Shown here in pieces: positions 48,501 to 59,479 of a stretch of DNA of 64,000 nucleotides (position 1 is its first letter; every line of letters starts with the position of its first letter). This DNA is from Sphagnum compactum. Taxonomy: Eukaryota; Bryophyta; Sphagnopsida; Sphagnales. The notes beneath the pieces were generated by a model. It saw only the letters and a program-made list of their open reading frames with translations. It did no database searches and had not been told where the DNA came from. The stretch lies in NCBI GenBank assembly GCA_965153455.1, contig OZ234495.1:23928875-23992874 (forward strand). Direction: 5' to 3'. The translations under genes were made by a program, and so were the position numbers.

Positions 48501-50033
48501 AAGCTCACATCAATGAGGATGAGCAAAGGCGACCATGGTGGAAAATTCGCACCCAAAGGGCCTCAGAAAATGAAGCATCAAAGCCACTGAATCATAAGAC
48601 TAGTTTTGATATTGTTCAAACAAATGGTGACATCCGGAGGCCCCTTTGCCATGTTGAGCTCCTTAATGACAGTAAGCCAGAAGTCCATCTGCTGTTTGTA
48701 TCTTAGAAAGATAGCATGTATCTTTTTGTTGTACAGATTTCATGGTTTGCTCAGACACTTCAAACTTTCATTTTCCTCCTGTATGTCTATGCATGCTGCA
48801 ATCAAATGCTCAATCAATAGGGATTTGGTGGAAGCATGAATTAGTGTGGACACGTCGGTGATCGCACTTGATTTGGCCTTTTAATATGAGTGGTCATAGA
48901 GCAATTTTAGGTGTGGGCCACACATTGAGTTCAGGGAGTTGACACTACATCAAAAGTGACAGACATGAAACCTAAATCCAACCTGAAAAGGTTTCTGACT
49001 ACTTGGTGTGAAATGATATACAGCGGTGATGGGTACAAAAGGCCCTGGATGGTCAGGGCCATCAATCCACATGTCCCTTCCCAGCTTCAGGTTTGTCTTC
49101 ATCTGAACTTGGTATAAGGTATTCCTTCCATAAAAGATCATTAAGACAGAAAAGTTTGAGTTTAAACTAGGTCTGTGGCCTCTCAGAAGGATGTTTTGGG
49201 TGTTGTTCCTGCACATGCAGTAATTTTTTCCAATTCTGAACTTATGTTACATGTTTTGCACAAGAATTATTCCATGAACTTTCTCACCAACTTTCAGTAG
49301 ATCTGATTTGGATGAGTATTGTGAACAGTGGGAAGACTAAGCAGCAGCCAGAGCTATTGAAATACTCCTGCAGCTTAAATTGCAGGTATGGTTTCTTGTC
49401 TGTACTCATCTTCAAATCCGGGGATCTCTGTAATTAGTGGTAATCAGATCATGCATGTGTAAATCCACTGTGATTTCACCTATGATACTATGCATAGACA
49501 TGGTTCACAAATACTCTTTGAATTCATCTCTAATTTAATTGCATGGCAAGGTGTCTCATGGGTTAAATTTGAAAATATGAGTTGTAGCAGAAGCCTGTTG
49601 TGGCTAGGATGGCAGTTTGTTTTTGGATACTAAGCAGGACTTCTAGACCTCCTAGTCCCTAGAGATGTTATAAGTGTATGGTTTGTATTGCATTGTATAT
49701 TGTTGTTATTCTCTTGTTTGCCTGCTTAGGACATTCAGGTGATGAAAGATGTTGGGTTCCTGTTATTCCAGGGTCAGAGCAGTGGTGCCAGCCCAGGTCT
49801 TTTCACTTCAATCCAGTCAGGAAGGCATTAGTGAAAACACCAAAGACGAATATGGGGATACTGAAGTACTTTCAATTCTTATGGGAAAGCCCTTGGTGGC
49901 TCTTGGTTTCGAAAGAATGGTAATGCATGTTGATGCCCCCACAGTGGTTACCTTAAAAGATACTCAACATGAGCACAAAGTTGCTCCTGGCAAATTGGCC
50001 AGTTGGCCACACCATCCCACCTCTTCCATCTGA
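45513..50033 (+). CDS. NXD1: NEOXANTHIN-DEFICIENT 1-like protein
   Basis: Ten exons: 45513-45595, 46725-46808, 47055-47118, 47343-47389, 47730-47784, 48065-48103, 48500-48671, 49024-49090, 49329-49385, 49772-50033. Total 930 bp, 309 aa. All introns are GT-AG and every phase agrees, although most exons are under 100 bp. Family blocks appear in order: GDGPPWIFTG (exon 1), ALYQLHLVKAEVARHLIPPE (2), YTLGGLYLAHYDSSPAGIFDE (shown split over positions 47056-47118), VWNPPTSCAWASRVLVNS (4-5), KEVGLPSRTA (5-6), GPGWSGPSIHMSLPSF (8), LLKYSCSLNCRVR (9-10). These match tomato and Arabidopsis NXD1 (At1g28100), required for normal neoxanthin, and hence ABA precursor, accumulation; the biochemical reaction is not settled. 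The fold resembles acetoacetate decarboxylase-like proteins. Exon 7 is the least conserved part, and its start at 48500 was chosen because the phase fits. Two ATGs (45513, 45516) are adjacent. Confidence 0.94.
45604..46690 (+). repeat. About 240-bp tandem repeat in NXD1 intron 1, 4.3 copies
   Basis: Copies start near 45604, 45901, 46137, 46375 and a partial one near 46626. Each holds 'ttggctccaatc(c)tattgttg', 'tctcctc(c/t)gcctttttgcaat', 'gttgagaatc', 'aggttttgttgtcagg', 'agccagggatctcatactt' and 'tcagttcaa(t/c)gaat'. Similarity falls from left to right. Copy 1 carries the G homopolymer. The array occupies nearly the whole 1129-bp intron. Confidence 0.9.
45797..45822 (+). repeat. Poly-G tract (20 G, A, 5 G)
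   Basis: Twenty uninterrupted G residues at 45797-45816, one A, then five G, inside NXD1 intron 1 and thus in the pre-mRNA. It could form a G-quadruplex. Length should be treated with caution because homopolymers are error-prone in sequencing. Confidence 0.85.
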
Positions 50034-51190
50034 AATCCCTAAGGGTAAGCTTGGAAAAGCACTCCTACCAATCATGGACCCTATGTCTGATCACTGTCCT
50101 CAAGCAATTGCCGTCTCTTACTGTGAGTGGGTTCTCAACTACCTGTGACATGAACTTGGTAGAAGTGTGAGAATCACCACATGCCTGCAGATTCCTGAAG
50201 ATGCAAACGGGAGTAGCAGGAGGTATGCTGAGAAGCCCAGATACAATGGCCAGCTTCTCGCTATGGTAATACAAATGAAATGCCTTTTTCTTCCTCCTTC
50301 ACATCATGGAGAGACAATCTTTTCTGGTAGGTAATCTAAGTCTCGCATCTGCATGGACAGGTTTTAGTTATTCTGGAATGGGTTTTTATCAACTACTACA
50401 AATGTATGCACCTCGTTATTCACTTCAAACCAGGTGCAACTGAGTTGTCTCTTCACAACTCTTTCCTTTTGATACTGCTCAATTTTAAGACTGCCTGATG
50501 TAATTGCAGCCATTATCTACCCGTCCACCCAGGACAGATTCTGTTTGATCCACCGTCGGTGATCAAGTTTCTGTCTCTTGCTGTTGACAGCAACTGAAGC
50601 AACTAGTGCAACAATGCTTGCATAAAAATCAAGGACCTTATGCTCATGAAACAAGCAAGCCACAGTGATGAGGAAGTGAGTTTGAATTTTAATCTTGCAT
50701 AAATACTTTGAGTTTCTGTATGGAAGAAAGCACTTGATTTTCAAGAAAGCTCCAGCAACAATTGCAGCATTGGCCTCTTCATACATTTGCTGCACACAAT
50801 GTTGCACACGGGTGGTTGTGAATCTATTGTGTGTGCAAACTTCTTGTAGGCATAAAGTTTGAATGACTCATTTCAGCTTCACAATAATCAAGCTCTAAAA
50901 AACCCATATAGGTGCTGCATCCACCATGTGTACAACTCTACATCTGCTTTCACTAAATGGGCAGGTTTTGTTAGTCATAATAGACATACGTAGTATTGTG
51001 CATATTGATAGATGGACACGTTGTGGAGATTAACCATCTTTTAGTCTTGTGACAATTGAGCTGAGAGTCAAGTGCACCACGTTTGTAATGCAATACTCTT
51101 TTTAACTCCTTGGAAGCGATTTTGACCTAGATTCACTGAATATGTTGATAAACAAGAAATTGAGCAATCTGCAAATTCAATTTATGTTTT
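50034..51190. other. 3' flank of NXD1 and intergenic DNA
   Basis: No further coding segments found. The minus-strand frame 50807-50517 has no known domain. Confidence 0.45.
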
Positions 51191-51199
51191 AAGATAAAT

Positions 51200-51600
51200 G
51201 TTAGATTCAAATGGAGTCTTTGAAAACCTATAGAGAGCAAAATGTGTGAAGGCAATTGGTACCATGCTCAAGAGGATCGGACCTAATCCATGTCAATTGT
51301 TTTATAATCTGGAAACAATTTGTGGATTGGGAAGGTTTCTCCAAGTCCTTTGGAACTGCCATAGAGATTGGCGGCTTATCAAGATCGTCATTCAACAAGG
51401 CAATCTTGACATCAAATTGATGTGTATTTAAATCATATTGGGCCACAAAGACTACTAATAAAACATCCAACCCTAAATACCTTGAAAGCTGAAAAATCAT
51501 CAATTTATGTATCATGATGTGGGATTTGTGATACATGTGGCCTTTGGTGTAGAAACCTCCACACCTTTTCCAGGCATAAATGAATTTAGGTTGTTGCAAA
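51200..51600 (-). mobile_element. Ty1/copia reverse-transcriptase fragment
   Basis: A minus-strand frame contains VAQYDLNTHQFDVKIALLND and then DKPPISMAVPKDLEKPSQS, matching the copia block 'AAQYDLEIHQMDVKTAFLNGDL.EEIYM.QPEGF'. A further stretch (QIIKQLTWIRSDPLEHGTNC) recalls 'CKLNKSLYGLKQSPRAWY' but is frameshifted. Only about 120 codons survive; no LTRs or integrase were seen. Confidence 0.78.
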
Positions 51601-52680
51601 GGTGAAGCAAAAATAGGTCAAACAATAGAACAATGAGTCCTATATGTGATTCCTTTCAACAGGCACACAATTTTTTTTCCAAATTTCATATTTTATTTCA
51701 GTTGGGTAGATTCCACATAGCCTTAATAATAAGCTGAAAAATGGGCTCTGTGATCAAGATGCAACAGAAAGTTTGCAAATGGACCACAGAAATGCATTCA
51801 TTAAACACCTCTTACATATACCAATTTGACCCAGGACATAAGATCCATCCAATTTAAAGTACTATCAATAATGTAAGACGACGAGGACCATGCCATAATG
51901 CATATTTGATGAGCCCCTGACTAAGCCACACTATAAACGCCACCAACACATCACATTTGTGTCATGCTAATAATTTGTTTTCGTAGTCAATGGCAACTTA
52001 TTGCCATTAATACCAAAAGAACCATCTAATGAAACTGTGTGTGATGTGAATCTAAATGTGCACACGATGATGATGTTAGCAAAAACAGGATTTATATGCA
52101 AACCCAATATGCAGAAAGCACTTAAGCATATCAAAATCCCTACAGTTTAGCTTTGAGCGCGCTGATATTCTACAGAGGATTTAGTTTCCTTATTACATAT
52201 GTTCATTAAGCAATATGTGTACAATTCTTCATCATCCATTATTCATCAGTGTGGGAGTTCAATGTTCTTCCATTATGCTTGTGGTTGTGTTTATAAAAAC
52301 CACCAAGAAATAGAACTTGCATGCAACTGCAACTAGTTAGCAATATCTCTCAAAAGAATCGAGAAATCTTCATTCTCATGATTAAGAAAAGGCAAAGTGA
52401 GGTCAACACTTCTTCAACCAGCCACAGAGAATTCCAAAGAAGAAAAGACAACAGAGAATGAAGGACCAAGAAACCAAAAAAAATATGAAACATGAAAGCA
52501 GTATGAACAGTGCAGTCTCACACCTACTCAGGGACCATCAACAGTGGCATGTACAATAGTGACTTCTCTATCACAACTTTCCCACTGACTTCATCAGCTC
52601 CCTCCAGTGGGTAAAGGCCAGTGAAAACACTAACCTATATACCAAGTTTCTGCTGCAATTCCGGAAGCTTACAAGAAGCT
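51601..52680. other. Intergenic DNA, no gene seen
   Basis: No open frame of note. It may include further decayed retrotransposon sequence beside the copia fragment. Confidence 0.4.
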
Positions 52681-52689
52681 AACCACTTA

Positions 52690-53065
52690 ACAAGACTTCA
52701 TACAGAATTGTTTTGAATACTCCAAATGCTGAAATTCCAAAAATGAATTTTTCTATATTGAGCAACCCTCTAAACCGCTTTAACAGCATCATTAGAGGGT
52801 AGCTTTTACTTTTCAGAAGTACAATAAGACTGACCATCTGAGAGACAAAGAACTTGTTACAACTACAAAGCCTTAACACCTGTAAAATTGACTATTAATA
52901 ACTCCCAACTTAGCAGTAACCGAGATATTGGAATGAACATAAGGCATGCAAATCAATTCAATACCTGCACTCTGGTTGAGAACATTTGTCAAAGATATCA
53001 CAGGATATACCTTGAGGACTTTGTTTCACAGCTAGATCCAAGAAGTTACAAGAGAAGCCATCTGA
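52690..53065 (-). mobile_element. Penelope-like retroelement fragment, copy 2
   Basis: Nucleotide similarity to 8110-8430 is high over about 300 bp: 'gaatttttct', 'gagggtagctttt', 'acaataagactgaccatctg', 'acaactacaaag', 'tgtaaaattgactattaataactccc', 'gatattggaatgaacat', 'tcacaggatataccttgagg' and 'agatccaagaagttacaagagaagcc'. It covers only the 3' part of the reverse transcriptase (minus-strand peptide RLCSCNKFFVSQMVSLIVLL). Both copies are 5'-truncated or broken, as is usual for Penelope-like elements. Confidence 0.85.
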
Positions 53066-54073
53066 GACTAGTTAGCAACTGAGGAAGCCATCTGAGAAGA
53101 GGGGAGGGAAAAAAAATAAAAAATAATACCACCTCCCAGTTTCAAGAAGATCTGCAAGCATTCCTTTGTCTTATGTTGCTGAACATTTAGCCAATCAAAA
53201 CATACAACATCCAAGAAACATATTACTGGGCTTGTCATATTACCAAGACTTGCAGATAGCATGACACAACTGAAAAATAAAATTGATTCAAGTTGTTGGG
53301 TAGTAAGGATATACTGGTTAAAGCAGACAATGATCACAGGGTGCAGAGATCATGATGCATTTGAATCTCCATCTGGACTTGTCTGCAATCACCAACCAAC
53401 AAAAAATAATTCTTACTGTGATAAAATAAGTCTCAGGCGGTTTCAGAGATGCCTTCACATTCATATATACTAGAAGCACTCAAGTGGGACGCCTGTGTTC
53501 CAATAATAGATTTCAATGACAACCTCACTGCATCTATCCTCTGGCCCTGAAGGAAATCTAGTGGTAAGATGCACTATATATAGTACACACCTCTTCTCAA
53601 TGTGATCCTGTTTGAAGAAGCACATATCCTAATCCCTCTCAATAACGCCTCTTGCCTGCAAATAAACTCTCATGACTAAAATATCATGTGTATGGATGCC
53701 CACTCATGTCAATAACCAACAAAAGCAGTAATCTGCTGGAGACAAAACCTAAAATTGGAGTTTTTCAACTTGTTGAGATCACCTACAAATCAACAGCTAA
53801 TCATATCCACAAAATCACCCGCTTTCTCAGAACCGATGGCTTAACAGTCATCACCTGACCATTCCAACTTAGACATGAGTTGGAAAAATAAGCCAAATTG
53901 TAGGGATTTGAACAGTCCACTAAGTTGACTGGACGCTGGTGGTACTTGTGTGTGTAAAACAGCATACTCTTGCCCAAAACCAAAGCTTTGACAAACTTCC
54001 AGAACTAGAGAGAGCTTGTTCCAGGAAAGGTCTGACTTGAACCTAAACTTTTTCTAGGAAAAAGAGACTAAAT
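53066..54073. other. 3' flank of the deSI-like gene and intergenic DNA
   Basis: No gene recognised. Short frames on both strands lack domains. The right end probably contains the 3' UTR of the deSI-like gene. Confidence 0.45.
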
Positions 54074-55068
54074 TCACTGTTGTGGATGCTGGGCTTTTTC
54101 CAAAGGTTCCGCATCTTCGTGATTGAGCTGTGGAGGTGATGCACCTGCATCTGGACCACCCAATTTTGCTGTCTTTTGCATATTCTCAAGCATAGTCTGC
54201 AATGCACAACAGTGTAACAGATGCACATTACATGCAAGGGGTGTTGCCTTTTGCATATTCTCAAGCATAGTCTGCAATGCACAACAGTGTAACAGATGCA
54301 CATTACATGCAAGGGGTGTTGCCAAAAGAGTCAAAAGACAGAACCACAGACTTTCACACAACTTTTTTTTCTCTTAACAATGTCTCTATGAGCTTGACAC
54401 ATACATACCTCCTTAAAGCTGTCCCTTAAGAGTGCTTGCATATTGCCATTGGGAATTGTGATGAGTGCACACTCTTGATCACCCTCACTTTCCACCATCT
54501 CTTTCCCTTCTCCAAAAGCCCGTTCACTTTCACAGCCATTCGGAAATACAGCAGAAGTCTCTCTTACCGTGACCTGAAGACCCTCTGGCAACAAACAGTT
54601 GCACATGTAGCCGATTCGTGCAAGACGGTTGACCCACCCAGGGATTGATCTTGCTATCAACCGCCGAGAGATGTCATCAGAAAAATGGTTGCAATTCTTG
54701 GCAATCAAATGGTACGTGTTGCCATGATACTCATCTGCACACTGCTCAATGAAACTTCGAAACTCCAAGGCATTAAGATTTGTCGTTCCAAGCAGAACAG
54801 ACCTTCGGAAAGTAAACCCTGGACAGTGTTTAGGCTCAACTTCAAATACCCCGCTCGTGGCATAATCATGAGCACCAAATGCATATTCTGCTCCGTGAGC
54901 TTCAATACCAGAATGATATATTCCAAGACCCAACCAATACACATAGCCATTCATGGGTGTAAGGTCATAGACATTGAGATGCACAGGCACTCCAGACGAT
55001 GCAGCCACAGCAGAAGCATTTGAACTAGGAGCACACCTATCTCCCCTCATCATCTTAACCATTGTCAT
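54074..55068 (-). CDS. deSI-like PPPDE-domain cysteine protease
   Basis: Exon 1 is 55068-54409 (220 codons, phase 0) and the last exon 54196-54074 (40 codons and stop), giving 260 aa. An alternative acceptor 75 bp upstream (exon start 54271) gives an in-frame 285-aa form. The PPPDE domain occupies residues about 27-165: VHLNVYDLTPMNGYVYWLGL, the catalytic His52 in YHSGIE, EYAFGAHDY, FEVEPKHCPGFTFR, YHLIAKNCNHFSDD with catalytic Cys126, and IPGWVNRLARIGYMCNCLLP. This is the plant deSI-like (At4g17486/At1g47740) family of putative deubiquitinating or deSUMOylating isopeptidases. The C-terminal third is acidic and unconserved, ending in a Gln/Pro/His-rich tail. Just before the ATG the sense strand reads ttttctttactttgaagtcag, a good 3' splice site, so a 5' UTR intron is likely. 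Confidence 0.93.
54174..54323 (-). repeat. Perfect 75-bp tandem duplication over the last 3' splice site of the deSI gene
   Basis: 54174-54248 and 54249-54323 read the same base for base. Each copy has the intron end (gcattgcag) and the first codons of the last exon (TMLENMQK). Since 75 is a multiple of three and the added segment has no stop, both acceptors are in frame. Confidence 0.95.
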
Positions 55069-56130
55069 CTGACTTCAAAGTAAAGAAAAAGGATGGATAG
55101 CTATCATGTTCAGTTCCAGTTTCTGATACTCCACCGTCTGTCTGTCTGTCTGTCCGTCTGCCCACCCACCCACAGTTTTACATGAAAATCACCCACTAGT
55201 ACTATACTGCAGCACCACCTGCCATGAACCCTTCAAAATATCAAAATCAAAACCCCAAGCAAGAAAAACTCCATTCTCCCCCTATCCACAGCACATTCTA
55301 GGGTTTAACAATTTCCTGCTGCTGGCTAACATAGGATTTGAAGTTGGCAGTAATTTACCTTCACTTCGGTCGAGGGATGGCAAACATGCCAACAAGAAAG
55401 CCTCCCACAAACTTCATTGCTCGAAAGTCAACTTCCTGCCTACCTCCTCTCCAGTTTACACACACCCATGATCCTAACAACCCTTCATAGACACACAGAA
55501 ACTGCCATAAACTAACTCTGATGCCAGGAAAAAAACCCCAACTCACAATCCTTCATCACCACCCATCACCACGTATCAAACCCAGCTGCTGCTGCTGGCT
55601 CCGTCTGCTTCATCTCTTTCATCAACTCAGCTGAGATGTCTTGTAAGACCTGACATGGTAAAAATCCAACACACTCTTCCTCCTCCTGGCTCCTTATAAC
55701 TTCTGCTGCTCCTCGATGGCAGGCAAACAGAGTCCCAAAATTCATTTCATACCACCAGCCTCAAAACACTCTCAGCAGCAGCAACAACAGCAACAGCATG
55801 ATGTCCACCCCCAAGAGAGAGCCTGAGAAAAAGAAAGAAAGAAAGAAAGAAGAATGGAGTTTCTGTTTCTCATCAAAGAACAAGTTGTGAAGAAAATGAG
55901 CACATATCCATCATCATCATCATCATGAAGCTCGCTAGTAGTCCTGTGAAAGCAAAATGATGAGTTGGTATATCCGTGTCACACAGTCAGACACACCGCG
56001 TGTTGCGACAGCAGCATCAGTGGCTTCAACAGTGAGAGAAAGAGAGAGACAGACAGAAGTCTGCGCGGCAGCAGCGGCAGAGAAGACGAAGAGAGAGAGA
56101 GAGAGAAGAGAGGCGCACAGGTGTGGAGTC
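55069..56130 (-). promoter_or_regulatory. 5' region of the deSI-like gene with simple-sequence tracts
   Basis: Contains (GTCT)n at 55137-55158, (GAAA)n at 55834-55852, CATCATCATCATCATC near 55910, and plus-strand GA tracts at 56035-56050 and 56091-56105, which are CT in gene sense. The last two may mark the true transcription start about 1 kb upstream, if a 5' UTR intron exists. Frames at 55957-56249 are low-complexity. Confidence 0.4.
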
Positions 56131-56159
56131 CGGGCAGCTGGGTGGGGGCCTTGCTGGGA

Positions 56160-56525
56160 CTGCCCATATTGAGACCCCGTTTTGTCATCTCGTTTCTCAC
56201 GTGTTTCTCGACAAGATTCTCACAGGTGTCAGTGAATCCGGGCAGGTAGGTAGGGCCCCTATTGAGACCTCGTTTCTGTCATCTCGTTTCTCAAGTGTTT
56301 CTAGAATGGAGATTCTCACCAAGTGTGAGTGAATCCGGGCAGGTGGTCGGGTCCTTGCTGGGATGCCCCTGTTGAGATCTCGTTATTGTCATCTCGTTTC
56401 TCAAGTGCTGATCTTGAAGAGATTGTCACAGGTGTTATTTGAATCCGGGCAGGTGGGTGGGGGCCCCTATTGAGACCTCGGATGAGGCCTCATTATTGAG
56501 GCCTCATTTTGTCATCTCGTTACTG
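56160..56525. repeat. Tandem repeat, about 90-110-bp unit
   Basis: Three to four copies of 'ttgagacctcgtttctgtcatctcgtttctcaagtgtttct...agattctcacaggtgtcagtgaatccgggcaggtgggtggggcccc'. The GC content is higher than in the flanks. The array abuts the putative deSI gene upstream region. Confidence 0.8.
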
Positions 56526-58050
56526 GAGTAGTTAAGGGCAAGAGAATTTTTTTTGTCGCCAGAATTTATCCATATAAGTGTCAGTATTATTTTATTTTGC
56601 CGAAATTTCATCAAATTTCGACCTGAAAAATATGATTTCAACCTATTCAAAGAATTTTTCATAGAAAAAATGCCCAAATTCACCAGATTTTGAAGGGAAA
56701 AAAATTCCAAATAGCCAGATTTTTATGATAAGTTCCAGTAGGTAGCTAAGAATATGGAAGGATTCTGTTTTTTTTCCTACTTTAATATATTGTATATAGC
56801 CAAATCTGGCTAAATAATTTTATGGATTAATTATTTAGCCAGATTTGAGAATCCTTATTTAACATTGAGAATTTGAGAAAGATGTGAAAACAATTTGCAG
56901 TGTACATTGGGAACTTGATGAACATGTTGGGAACCATCATCGGAAACCCGTTGAAAACATGATGGGAACATAAAAAAAAATTCCCAAAAAATCAATCCCT
57001 TCCCACCAAAGGAAATTAGATGGGCCTTCCTTCCTTCCTAGAAGCACATCAAGTTGTCTCATTGCCTTTTGCAATGGAATTCTATTCCTAAAAAACTATA
57101 TTTTTTACCATTTTTTTGCCTTCAAAGAACTATTGGATTTCTCTTCTTCTTTTTTTTTTTTTTCATGTCATTTTGTCAAATAGTTTAGTGCAAGTGGTCG
57201 TCCAAGGGTGGCCAAAAATGGTATAAATGGATATACACATATTGGGTTTCCAAAGCTCTATTTTGTATAGTGCATTTGGAGGGTATATCTTATATCCATG
57301 GATATCCCTCTTAGAATAGAGAGGAGATATAATATATGTTTACTCATAAAGAGTGGGAAGGAAAATTATGTCTACTTATTATTATTATTTAAACCTTTTT
57401 TCATTCCCAATGGCCTTTCCCATGATGAGAGGAATCATCATTGGGAATGTGCATTGTTGGGAGCATCATGCCTTAGGAATGCAATGAACCAAAGAGGCTT
57501 CAATTCAAAGCATAAATTATTAAAGTCTGAAATAGTGATGAATCATTTTCAAAAATTGAAGATAAAATGTGAGTAAGACATTTTGATAAGAGAAGGGATA
57601 AGATGGAATTTTCAAATTTTGATGTTTTTTTCAATGTTGGACAGTTTTTAAATTAAGGATAGATAAATATTAAAAAATCAGAACTAGCGGTTGTGAAAAA
57701 ATTCAAAGATTTTGCTCAAAATTAATTTTTTTCTTTTTTCAGAATTTCAATAACCCATATACATTCACAACTTAGATCCTTTACTTTAATTTTATTATTA
57801 TTATTATATTTTAATAACCTAATACCATTGGATATCTATTCATCTCATCCATCTCAAAACCCCATTTGTTTTTCAAAGGAAAAAAAAGACCTTCATTGGT
57901 TCTATGAAAAATGTATAAGACAAAATTTTAAAGCTCAAATTTAACTTAGAATATTGCCATGAGTAGGAACAAATGGGACAACAAGTTCAAGTTCACTAAA
58001 AAAATTTGGGAAACCCCCTAAAATTCCTAATAACAAAGTTGAAGATCCTT
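56526..58050. other. AT-rich intergenic DNA
   Basis: No gene recognised. A short imperfect inverted repeat around 'agccaaatctggctaaataattttatggattaattatttagccagattt' (56797-56845) can form a hairpin. Confidence 0.5.
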
Positions 58051-58059
58051 GAACTCCAT

Positions 58060-59470
58060 CAAAACAAATTAAAAAACCCCCAAATTTTAAAACAAATACC
58101 TCCAAAATTATTTCCTCCCATGTGAAACCTCCAAAATGACAAGAAGAAAATTGAAAGTTCTGAAATTTCAAAATACGAAAACAATAAAATTTCAAATTTC
58201 ACATGAAGAAAGGCACATACCCCCTTTCCTCGCTTGTGAAAACTTCACACAAAAAATTTGAAGCCCCCAAAATGACAAGAAGGAAATTGAAAACTTCGGA
58301 ACTTCAAAATATCAAAACAAAAGACCTTCCAAGTTTCAGATGAAAAGCAAATATCTTTTCCCTTGTGAAACTTCACACAAAAATATTGAAGACCCCTAAA
58401 ATGATAAGAAGAAAATTGAAAATTCTGAAATTTCAAAGTAAGAAAACAAAAAACTTTCAAAGTTCACATGCCCATTTCCTCACTTGTGAAACTTCACACA
58501 AAAAAATTAAAGACCTCCAAAATGACAAGAAGAAAATTCAAAATTTCAAAATAAGAAAACAAAAAACTTTCAAAGTTCACATGCTCCATTTCCTCACTTG
58601 TGAACTTTACACAAAAAAATTAAAGACCCCCAAAATGGGAAGAAGAAAATTGAAGATTCCGGAATTTTCAAATATGAAAACAAAAAACTTTCAAAGTTCA
58701 CATAAAAAAAACGTATACCGCATTTTCTCACTTGTGAAACTTCACACAAAAAAATTTGAAGACCCTCAAAATGACAAGAAGAAAATTAAAGATTTTGAAA
58801 CTTCAAAATATAAAAACGAAAAACACAATTTGTTTTTAAGACCCACAAAATGACAAGAAAATAATTTGAAAACTTCATAACTTCAAAATGGTAAAACAAA
58901 AAACTCTCAAAATCCACGAGAGCAAAACACCCCCCCCCCCCCCTCACACCCAAAAAAATAAAATTAAAAACCCCTAAAATGACAAGAAAAAAATTGAAAA
59001 CTCCAAAACTTCTCCCCCTTGTGAAACTTCACACAATTTCTTTTGAAAACCCACAAAATGACAAGACAAAAAGAAAAAATGAAAACTCCAAAACTTCAAA
59101 ATAGTAAAACAAAAAACGTTCAAAATTCACAAAAGCAAAGCACCCCCCCCCCCCCCCCTTCACACCCAAAAAAGAAAATGAGGACCCCCAAAATGACAAG
59201 AAGAAAATTGAAGACCCTCAAACTTTTAAAAATCAAAAAATCCCCCAAAATTCACAAAATGAATTTTTTTTTGAAACAAATATCACAATGAAATCCGATG
59301 GTCGGAACCATCACAAGGAAGACAAAAGAGAAGGCCAAAATGAAATTCAAAGGCCCCATCCCCCCATAGAAAAAAAAAAATGAAGACCCCCAAAATGATT
59401 TTCCATTTTTCAATTTTTCTTAAACACCCCCCAATTTTTTAAAGACCCCCCAATTTTCAATTTTCCATTT
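58060..59470. repeat. Tandem repeat, about 100-120-bp unit 'cccccaaaatgacaagaagaaaattgaaaa'
   Basis: At least ten copies built of gaagacccccaaaatgacaa, aagaaaattgaaaactc, 'gaaacttcaaaataagaaaacaaaaaactttcaaagttcacat' and 'cacttgtgaaacttcacacaaaaaaat'. The left end is T-rich in reverse style and the right end degrades into short 'accccccaattttc' motifs. Two pure C runs lie inside, 58930-58943 (14 C) and 59143-59158 (16 C). The Lys/Asn-rich open frame at 58365-58853 is repeat-derived. Confidence 0.9.
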
Positions 59471-59479
59471 TTCTTAAAC

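Noticed and set aside
58365-58853. 162-codon Lys-rich open frame
   Set aside because: Arises from the 100-120-bp AT-rich tandem repeat.
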